This document shows positions 1 to 4,826 of a stretch of 11,396 nt of DNA, one piece after another. Each line of letters opens with the position of its first letter. Position 1 is the stretch's first letter. A model generated the notes under the pieces. It ran no database searches, had not been told where the DNA came from, and saw nothing but the letters and a program-made list of their open reading frames with translations. A program made the translations under genes and the position numbers. Origin of the DNA: JBAZOO01 sp041648735. Its GTDB lineage: Bacteria; Verrucomicrobiota; Lentisphaeria; Oligosphaerales; CAITYL01. The stretch lies in NCBI GenBank assembly GCA_041648735.1, contig JBAZOO010000052.1, positions 1-11,396 on the forward strand. Reading direction: 5' to 3'.

Positions 1-1369
1 GCTCGTCCCCCCTCTTCTCAGACCCGGACCCCGAGGCCCCCACCCACTCCCGGAACTCCCGCTCCGCCCGGATCACCGCGCGGTCGAACTTCTCCGTCCC
101 GGGCCCGGCGGCCACGGCCGCCAGCTCGAGCTTGACCGGGGCCGGGGCGGGCGCCGCCGCCTCGAGCCGCCAGCCCACGTGGTTCTGCTTCCCTGCCGCG
201 TTCTCACCGGGCAGGATCGTCGAGTGATGCATGGTGGTGATGTGGACGAAACTCCCAGGGGTCGCGTCATCGTTGGTCGTCCGCCACTTGTCGGCACTGA
301 TTCGCTCGGCGTGCATGCGCCCGTTGGGCGTGACGATCTTACTGCCCACCGGCAGCACGTCCACCTCCGCCCGGCTCAGCCGGGGCTTGCTGGCGAACGG
401 CTCCGCCACAGGCGCCGCGGGCGAGGCCGGCGCTGCCTTCGCCGGCTTCACCGCCTGCGCGCCCGCCGGGGTGAGCGCGAACCCCGCGTCCCCCAGGGAC
501 ACGAGTCCCCGCGCGAACAGCTTGCCCAGAGTTACCTTCACCGCCGGACTGGGGTGCTTCACCGGGCCAGCCTGCAACGACTCGAGCGCCGCCCGCTCCT
601 CCGGCGTCAGCTGCGACTCCGCCCGCGGCGCGGGCTCCGCCTGCTCCTCCGGATCCTCGGTCTTGTCGTGGATCACCACCTTGGGCTTGCCGTGTACCTT
701 GTCGTCCCAGGGGATCGTGTGCGCCGCGTCCGCCCATCGCCCTCCCCGCGGCCCGATGAACAGCATGGCCTTCTCCAACTTCCGCTCCCTGGGAACGGTG
801 ATCCGCAGTTCGCCCGCCATCGGTGTCTCCCTCTGCTCCGCCCTCGACCGCCAGAGGGCCAGCCCCCGTTCCCCCAGTTGCTGGCGGGCCACCGGGTCCA
901 GCCCGGGCTCCCCGTCCACCAGGCAGGCCATCCAGGCCTGCCGGAACTTCAACTCGTCCCCCTGGCCGGTCGTCAGCCCGTCCACCAGCCGGGACAGGCG
1001 CTGCCCGACCGCCAGGTCCAGTCCGAGGTCCTTCACCACCGCCTGGGGGGTCAACATCGGCCGAGCGCTCGCCCGCTCGGCCGCCGCCTGGGTGGGCGGG
1101 GTGGTGGCCAGCCGGAGCGCGTCCTGCGCCTGCTGGCGGGCGAGCTCCACCTGCTCATCCCGAAGGCCACGAGGCACCTGCCCGGGGATCTGCCAGCCGG
1201 CGAACTGGGGGGCGCCCATCATGGCCTTCTCCACCGGCTCGCCCAGCATGCGCTTGTAGATGCCCATCACGTAGGCGTAATCCAGGGCGTGCCCTTGGGC
1301 AGCCGCGCGAGCCTTCGCCTTCTTCCACAGCCGTTCCTGGGCAGCCGTCCTGACCACGTTCACGGGCAT
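1..1369 (-). CDS. Large multidomain phage protein, 3' end cut by the window edge
   Basis: An open frame runs without a stop from ATG at 1369 to the left edge, giving 456 visible residues. Residues 1-60 are a basic helical segment. Residues 75-180 are mostly helical, rich in Q, A and R. Residues 205-221 hold IGPRGGRWADAAHTIPW, which resembles a short motif I associate with phage head-morphogenesis or polyvalent-type proteins. Residues 254-307 look like a winged helix (LTPEERAAL, then GLVSL and GFALTPAGAQAV). A proline/alanine linker follows, then a beta-rich segment around 345-405 starting VLPVGSKIVTPNGR. The start overlaps the upstream gene by 10 bases and has only a G-run as ribosome site, so coupled translation is likely. 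A second start lies at residue 184. Function is unknown; a virion-associated or polyvalent protein is a guess. That it is coding is supported by codon use and by the absence of any stop. Confidence 0.8.
   Translation of the reverse strand, partial: MPVNVVRTAAQERLWKKAKARAAAQGHALDYAYVMGIYKRMLGEPVEKAMMGAPQFAGWQIPGQVPRGLRDEQVELARQQAQDALRLATTPPTQAAAERASARPMLTPQAVVKDLGLDLAVGQRLSRLVDGLTTGQGDELKFRQAWMACLVDGEPGLDPVARQQLGERGLALWRSRAEQRETPMAGELRITVPRERKLEKAMLFIGPRGGRWADAAHTIPWDDKVHGKPKVVIHDKTEDPEEQAEPAPRAESQLTPEERAALESLQAGPVKHPSPAVKVTLGKLFARGLVSLGDAGFALTPAGAQAVKPAKAAPASPAAPVAEPFASKPRLSRAEVDVLPVGSKIVTPNGRMHAERISADKWRTTNDDATPGSFVHITTMHHSTILPGENAAGKQNHVGWRLEAAAPAPAPVKLELAAVAAGPGTEKFDRAVIRAEREFREWVGASGSGSEKRGDE
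818..834 (-). promoter_or_regulatory. Possible internal ribosome binding site and in-frame start
   Basis: Inside the large left-edge gene, AGAGGGAG is followed after six bases by an in-frame ATG (820-818). This is a better ribosome site than the one at the annotated start. The product would begin MAGELRITVPRERKLEKAML, directly before the GPRGG motif. It may give a shorter second protein, or the true boundary between two domains that were once separate genes. This is inferred from sequence only. Confidence 0.35.
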
Positions 1370-1647
1370 GGCAGCCCCCCGGGCCCCACCAGCAGCCCTC
1401 GGGGGACCACCACCCGATCCCCCGCAGGGGTGAACACCGCGCACTCGGTCGGGCAGATCTCATCCCGTGGATCCCAATTGCGGGGCTTGCACTGCAAGAA
1501 AACGCAGCCGATCCACTGGCCGAACGGCACTCGCCCCCCCAACCGGCGGACTTCCTGCTGATACACCCATGTCCGCCGATATCTCCATCTCCACCACCGA
1601 GGTGTCCGCTGGCCGCCATCGCCGAACTGGGGTTCCGTGTAGCGCAT
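1360..1647 (-). CDS. Small Trp/Arg/Cys-rich protein of unknown function
   Basis: A 95-residue protein starting MRYTEPQFGDGG. The ATG shares its A with the stop of the upstream gene (TGATG), and GGGGAGGAC lies upstream at good spacing, so the start is secure. The N-terminal third is strongly basic and aromatic (TPRWWRWRYRRTW). A central cluster CVFLQC, later ICPTEC, gives two closely spaced cysteine pairs that could bind one zinc ion. There is no signal peptide. The C-terminus ends with FTPAGDRVVVPRGLLVG. I do not recognise a family. Its place between two coupled genes argues that it is expressed. Confidence 0.7.
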   Translation of the reverse strand: MRYTEPQFGDGGQRTPRWWRWRYRRTWVYQQEVRRLGGRVPFGQWIGCVFLQCKPRNWDPRDEICPTECAVFTPAGDRVVVPRGLLVGPGGLPCP

Positions 1648-1895
1648 CAGCTTGTCCTCCCCGGCAGGGGCGCGGAGAACATGGCCGCCAGGCGCTGGAA
1701 CTGCTCCGCCACCTTGGGGTGGACGAACACCACCGGCGCCCCGTGGGTGCACTCGAGCCCGGAGGCCACCCGCCGGCCGCACGAGCACACCCGAATGTGC
1801 GTGTACTCCAGGTCGCAGGGGGAGAAGAGGTCAAGGGGGGCCGGGGTGGGAGTGAGGAGGTTCCCGCCTGGGGGTTGCATCCGGTCCGCTTCCAT
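1647..1895 (-). CDS. Small zinc-ribbon-like protein
   Basis: An 82-residue protein. Residues 37-51 carry VCSCGRRVASGLECTH, with Cys37, Cys39, Cys49 and His51 plus Cys27 upstream, a plausible metal site. The segment VVFVHPKVAEQFQRLAAMF that follows looks like a strand and an amphipathic helix. The ATG at 1895 has no clear ribosome site. An alternative in-frame ATG at 1880 is preceded by GGAAG at suitable spacing, giving a 77-residue product starting MQPPGG. The stop overlaps the next gene by one base. Function unknown. Confidence 0.7.
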   Translation of the reverse strand: MEADRMQPPGGNLLTPTPAPLDLFSPCDLEYTHIRVCSCGRRVASGLECTHGAPVVFVHPKVAEQFQRLAAMFSAPLPGRTS

Positions 1896-1911
1896 GCGGG
1901 GAAGATGCCCG

Positions 1912-1925
1912 ATCCTGAGCAGGAT
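1912..1925. repeat. Short inverted repeat in an intergenic gap
   Basis: ATCCTG AG CAGGAT is a perfect 14-base inverted repeat. It lies in the only sizeable gap (1896-1934) of the promoter-distal part of the operon, between the helix-turn-helix gene and the small zinc-ribbon gene. No T-run follows on the minus strand, so it is unlikely to be an intrinsic terminator. It could be a weak hairpin or a protein-binding site. One hit of this size can occur by chance. Confidence 0.3.
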
Positions 1926-1934
1926 GTCCAGAGG

Positions 1935-2210
1935 TCAGCCCTGGTGCGCGCGCTCCAGCCCCCCCACCCGGTCCTCCAGGGCGGTCAGGCGGGCTTCCAG
2001 GCCGAGCCGCCCCCGGGGACGACCCTGGATCCGGTCCTCGAGCCCGGCCGGCCCCAACGTCTGCAGCAACCGGCGCCAGCGAAAGAACGACCCCCAGCTC
2101 ACCCCCAGCTCGGCCAGCCGGGCCTTCTGAGCTCGGGTGGACTTCAACGCGGACACCTCGTCCACGACGGCGCGGCGCACGCCCGGGCTGTACCGGTTCC
2201 GGTTGTTCAC
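1935..2210 (-). CDS. Helix-turn-helix protein related to transposase N-terminal domains
   Basis: A 91-residue protein starting at GTG 2210, with GGAGG seven bases upstream and a GTGA overlap with the lipoprotein stop. Residues 7-50 read as a homeodomain-like helix-turn-helix: YSPGVRRAVVDEV, then RAQKARLAELGVSWGSFFRWR. The following LGPAGLEDR...GRP resembles the linker after the N-terminal helix-turn-helix of IS3/IS630-type transposases and integrases. Residues 69-88 (LGLEARLTALEDRVGGLERA) form a short coiled coil, suggesting a dimer. No DDE catalytic domain or transposon ends follow, so it looks like a free-standing DNA-binding protein rather than an element. It could be an operon regulator or a small terminase-like protein. 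The fold call is fairly good; the role is open. Confidence 0.75.
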   Translation of the reverse strand: MNNRNRYSPGVRRAVVDEVSALKSTRAQKARLAELGVSWGSFFRWRRLLQTLGPAGLEDRIQGRPRGRLGLEARLTALEDRVGGLERAHQG

Positions 2211-2608
2211 CACCCGCCCTCCGGGTCCAGCAGCATCCGCTCGGCCACCGGTCCGACCAGCAGCGGGTACGACCGGTCGATCGCGACCAGCATCGCGCCC
2301 GCGCACAGAGCCTCCCGCCCCACGCACTCGACCAGATCGTCATGCCAGAGGCTGAGCGCGATCCGCTCGTACCCGAACTCCTGCCGGACCGTCATCGTCA
2401 CCTGGCAGATCTGCGGGTCGCGCACGAACAGCACGCCCCCATGCGCGCACACCATCGGGTCGCACAGCCGCCCCATCGAGTCGGCCAGCAGGTCGCTCAC
2501 CTCCCCGCAGGTGGCCAGCAGCAGGTCCTCCTCCCTCTCCGTCGGGTCGCAGGCGGGCAGCAGGCAGGCCAACAGGACGAACACCAGCGCGGTCTTCAGG
2601 ATCTTCAT
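2207..2608 (-). CDS. Predicted small lipoprotein
   Basis: A 133-residue protein from ATG 2608, preceded by GGAAGGGG at six bases. The N-terminus MKILKTALVFVLLACLLPAC is a clear lipoprotein signal: two lysines, a hydrophobic core and the lipobox L-P-A-C with Cys20 as the lipidated residue. The mature part holds several cysteines (TCGEVSD, RLCDPMVCAHGG, DPQICQ, VECVGREALCAG) that could form disulfides outside the cytoplasm. A longer form from ATG 2638 would add ten residues and overlaps the MazG-like gene stop (TGATG), but it would push the signal inward, so 2608 is preferred. It overlaps the next gene by four bases. Candidates are a spanin-like or superinfection-exclusion lipoprotein; the sequence does not decide between them. 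Confidence 0.75.
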   Translation of the reverse strand: MKILKTALVFVLLACLLPACDPTEREEDLLLATCGEVSDLLADSMGRLCDPMVCAHGGVLFVRDPQICQVTMTVRQEFGYERIALSLWHDDLVECVGREALCAGAMLVAIDRSYPLLVGPVAERMLLDPEGGW

Positions 2609-2637
2609 GGGGCACCCCTTCCGGTTCGGACGTTCCA

Positions 2638-3729
2638 TCAATCCCTCCCGCCGTACTTGTCGATCAGCGCGCGCACGGCGCGCTCGCACGAGCCGGCGAC
2701 GGTCGAGCCGGCGACGGTCTCCATCGCGCACTGGATCGTCGCTTCCTCCACCCGGTGCTCCAGGCCGGCCCGCGAGCCCGCCCGACTGTACTCCGCACAC
2801 GCCGCGCCCATGCTGCCCGCCAGCGCCCGGAGGTCCTCCAGCAGGTGGCTGACCCCCGGGGCTTCCCTGGCGGCCTGCTGGCCCAGCGTCCCGCCGCGGG
2901 CCAGGTCGGCGACCATCATCGCGTAGTTGGCCACGTCCACCGCCTGGCCGAAGATGTTCGCGGGCGCCTCCTGCGCCATCGCCCGCCGGAGATCGGCCAC
3001 CTCCTGTTCAAGCCGGCCTATCAGCTCGAACGGGCGCAACTCGCCCCAGCCACCCTTCCAGTCGTTCTCCCGGAGCTTCCGCTCCATCACCCGGGCGAAC
3101 TCCAGGACGCACGGCCGGGGCTGGAGCTCCGCCCGCACCTGGAAGTCCAGGGAGACCGTGGAGCCCCCTGGCTCCTCATCGGGCCCCGCGGGGTCGAACC
3201 CCACGACACACGTCCGGGGCTGGAGCTCCTCCGGGGGCAGGGCGGCGCGGGTGATGCCGGCAACCGTGTAGCTCCCCGCCTCCCCCTCGGTCGCCGGGGG
3301 CTCGAACCCCAGGACCTTCGCCGCCTGCGCCCGCCCCTCCGGGGTGTCGAGCGGGATCGACAACTCCTGCCCGCGGGCTACCGCCTCCCTCTCCCAGGCC
3401 GCTTGGCACGCCTCGACCAGCGCGACCCGCAGGGCCTCCAGGTTCTCGTCCGGGGTGCCGACCGGCCGGAGGTCGTTGAACACCCGCAGAACCTCCTGCT
3501 CCGTCAGGGGGCAGGCGCAGTTGCCAACCACCTCCATCGACCAGGCCACCTCCCACAGGTCCGGGAAGGTGGCCACCCCGGCCGCGCACTGGTTCAGGTA
3601 GTTCTCGGGGATGCTGAAGAACGCCTGCCCGCGCTTGCCGCCCTCGTGGTTCCAGTCCAGCAGGAACCGACGGCGGCCCCGTTCGTCCGGGCCCTCGTCC
3701 AGGTACGTGATATCCGCCTGGTAGCGCAT
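2638..3729 (-). CDS. MazG-like nucleotide pyrophosphohydrolase domain protein with N-terminal extension
   Basis: A 363-residue protein. The ATG at 3729 is chosen because GGAGGAGG lies seven bases upstream; a GTG at 3735 overlaps the previous stop but is too close to that site. Residues 211-276 match the MazG-like family found in phages: FARVMERKLRENDWKGGW, then LEQEVADL, then QAVDVANYAMMVADLA. MazG-type enzymes hydrolyse NTPs or dNTPs to monophosphates using four acidic metal ligands. Here the second acidic pair, usually ExxD, reads Gln262-A-V-Asp265, so activity is uncertain. Residues 1-140 are unrecognised and rich in acidic helices. Residues 139-210 contain an imperfect internal duplication. 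The C-terminal part (from about 285) is helical, ends with CERAVRALIDKYGGRD, and carries a short tandem TVAGS repeat. It is coupled to its neighbours on both sides. Confidence 0.85.
   Translation of the reverse strand: MRYQADITYLDEGPDERGRRRFLLDWNHEGGKRGQAFFSIPENYLNQCAAGVATFPDLWEVAWSMEVVGNCACPLTEQEVLRVFNDLRPVGTPDENLEALRVALVEACQAAWEREAVARGQELSIPLDTPEGRAQAAKVLGFEPPATEGEAGSYTVAGITRAALPPEELQPRTCVVGFDPAGPDEEPGGSTVSLDFQVRAELQPRPCVLEFARVMERKLRENDWKGGWGELRPFELIGRLEQEVADLRRAMAQEAPANIFGQAVDVANYAMMVADLARGGTLGQQAAREAPGVSHLLEDLRALAGSMGAACAEYSRAGSRAGLEHRVEEATIQCAMETVAGSTVAGSCERAVRALIDKYGGRD
2689..2718. repeat. 15-base tandem duplication inside the MazG-like gene
   Basis: CGAGCCGGCGACGGT occurs twice in direct succession. 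It keeps the frame and encodes TVAGSTVAGS near the C-terminus of the MazG-like protein. It probably arose by replication slippage. Confidence 0.85.
3097..3229. repeat. In-frame direct repeat inside the MazG-like gene
   Basis: Two near-identical 34-base segments, 3097-3130 and 3196-3229, lie 99 bases apart. They encode ELQPRPCVLEF and ELQPRTCVVGF. The protein around them shows the same duplication more loosely: VLGFEPPATEGEAGSYTV and VVGFDPAGPDEEPGGSTV line up. A unit of about 33-36 residues has therefore been duplicated just before the MazG-like domain. Confidence 0.75.
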
Positions 3730-3731
3730 GG

Positions 3732-4226
3732 TCACCCCTCCTCCGCCAGCTCATCCGCCAGCGCGTCCGCCGATACGTCGGACTCCAGAGCCTGCTTCTC
3801 GATCTCCGCGGTGCACCCCGGGTCGCCCAGCTTGACCCCGCGCGCCCGCAACTTCCCCGCGGCGTCCTTGACCTGGCAGGTCTGCTCATCCATCTTGGAC
3901 ACCACGCCCGCCAGCTTGATCGCCCGGCTCACCCGGCTGTTCGCCTGCCCCTTCGTCCACCCGTACTTGCCGCGCAGCTCGCAAACCAGCAGAGCGCGCA
4001 CCTGGTCGACGGACAGCCCGCGCTGCAGGTGGACGCGGACCAGCATGACCAGCGCCATCTGCGCGGTGGGCAGCTCCCGCATGCCGGCCAGGTCCTGCTG
4101 GGCCGCCTTCACCGCATCGAGCGCCTCCCTCGCCTGCTGAGCGAGCGCGCCCGACCGGGAGCACACCACCCGGTGGAGCACCTTCTCGGCCGCCCCCAGG
4201 GCGGCCAGCACCTTCTGCTCGTTCAT
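3732..4226 (-). CDS. Helical protein of unknown function
   Basis: A 164-residue protein whose ATG overlaps the stop of the previous gene (ATGA); its own ribosome site is weak, so translation is probably coupled. The sequence is almost all predicted helix: MNEQKVLAALGAAEKVLHRV, a run of alanine-rich helices, then LSVDQVRALLVCELRGKYGW and TKGQANSRVSRAIKLAGVV. The last two could form a helix-turn-helix-like pair, but I do not recognise a family. The C-terminal tail is acidic (ESDVSADALADELAEEG). There is no signal peptide or membrane segment. A DNA-binding or structural helper role is possible but not shown. Confidence 0.8.
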   Translation of the reverse strand: MNEQKVLAALGAAEKVLHRVVCSRSGALAQQAREALDAVKAAQQDLAGMRELPTAQMALVMLVRVHLQRGLSVDQVRALLVCELRGKYGWTKGQANSRVSRAIKLAGVVSKMDEQTCQVKDAAGKLRARGVKLGDPGCTAEIEKQALESDVSADALADELAEEG

Positions 4227-4435
4227 GCTTCACCAACGGTAGGCCCGACCGTGATCATGGAATCCGCCGTCAACCCGGCGCTCGCCAACATGCACCCCTC
4301 GCACAGCAGGGGCTCGCCGTCCTCCCCGTAGAAGTCGCACGCCGGCGTGCACTCCGCCTCGAACCCGCACTTGGCGCACCGGCACTTCTGATACCGGATA
4401 TCCCCGTCTCGGCGAGTGTAAACTTTTTCGCTCAT
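4223..4435 (-). CDS. Small Cys-rich zinc-binding-like protein
   Basis: A 70-residue protein from ATG 4435, with GGGAAGGG four to five bases upstream. Seven cysteines fall in a tight block: Cys18, 20, 23 (KCRCAKC), Cys29, Cys33, and Cys45/Cys48 (CEGC). This is enough for a zinc ribbon or treble-clef fold. The rest is short and polar. It overlaps the next gene by four bases. Function unknown; such small zinc proteins in phages often bind nucleic acid or host proteins, but nothing here shows which. Confidence 0.75.
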   Translation of the reverse strand: MSEKVYTRRDGDIRYQKCRCAKCGFEAECTPACDFYGEDGEPLLCEGCMLASAGLTADSMITVGPTVGEA

Positions 4436-4492
4436 GGATCCCTTCCCTTTCCGGGCGCTCCCCGCGCCCTCTGGGCTCTCGCCCGGTATCCT

Positions 4493-4508
4493 CTGCCGCC
4501 AGCGGCAG
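4493..4508. repeat. Short inverted repeat between two small genes
   Basis: CTGCCGC CA GCGGCAG is a perfect 7-base inverted repeat with a two-base centre. It lies in the 102-base gap 4436-4537, which holds no convincing gene. The minus-strand transcript could form a six-pair hairpin with a four-base loop. No T-run follows, so it may stabilise or process the transcript rather than end it. Confidence 0.35.
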
Positions 4509-4537
4509 CAGGGGGCGCCGGGCCAGGGCGCCGTGGG

Positions 4538-4720
4538 TCAGCGGGTCTTGGCGCAATCCGAGCACCACCTGTGCTTGGGGTACATCGTGCCCGCGGCCGT
4601 GGCCTGCCTGATGCTGATGGCGCGCTCACGGAAAATCAGGCAGCGCTCGCCGGATTTGATCTGACGGTTGCAGCGATGGCAAGTGGTGTCCTTGGTGGCG
4701 GTTGCGTTCAGCTTGCTCAT
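4538..4720 (-). CDS. Small zinc-finger protein, first gene of the accessory operon
   Basis: A 60-residue protein starting MSKLNATATKD. The ATG at 4720 has a perfect AGGAGG five bases upstream; a longer frame back to 4786 is rejected because that start has no such site and lies inside the promoter. Cys14-x2-Cys17, Cys27, His50 and Cys53-x2-Cys56 form a likely zinc site. The pattern CxxC...GE.C...KHRWCSDC recalls treble-clef fingers of the type where a HxxC closes the knuckle. It is the first gene after the strong promoter at 4766-4794. No enzyme motif is visible. DNA or protein binding is the likely use. Confidence 0.8.
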   Translation of the reverse strand: MSKLNATATKDTTCHRCNRQIKSGERCLIFRERAISIRQATAAGTMYPKHRWCSDCAKTR

Positions 4721-4765
4721 CGTAGCCTCCTGGGTCTGGGTGGTGGTGGTGTTCATCATGGTGTT

Positions 4766-4794
4766 AGAATACCCCCGGGCTACCACGTTGTCAA
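4766..4794 (-). promoter_or_regulatory. Sigma-70 type promoter of the accessory operon
   Basis: On the minus strand TTGACA (4794-4789) is followed after exactly 17 bases by TATTCT (4771-4766). It lies in a locally A/T-rich patch that contrasts with its surroundings, 46 bases before the first start codon. The -35 box overlaps a small palindrome, GTTG-T-CAAC at 4787-4795, a possible repressor site. It would drive all genes from 4720 to the left edge. Confidence 0.75.
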
Positions 4795-4826
4795 CATTTA
4801 TTTTTGAGACAGTTGAACAGGCGCGG

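Noticed and set aside
179..1561. Plus-strand open frame of 460 residues
   Set aside because: It lies antisense to the large left-edge gene, has an Arg/Leu/Pro/His-rich translation typical of high-GC antisense frames, and has no ribosome site.
1935..2210. Insertion sequence or truncated transposase
   Set aside because: No catalytic domain, terminal inverted repeats or target duplication is seen, and the gene is translationally coupled to both the upstream lipoprotein gene and the operon order.
4721..4786. Longer start for the first zinc-finger gene at 4786
   Set aside because: This start lies within the promoter spacer upstream of the expected transcript start, while ATG 4720 has AGGAGG at ideal spacing.
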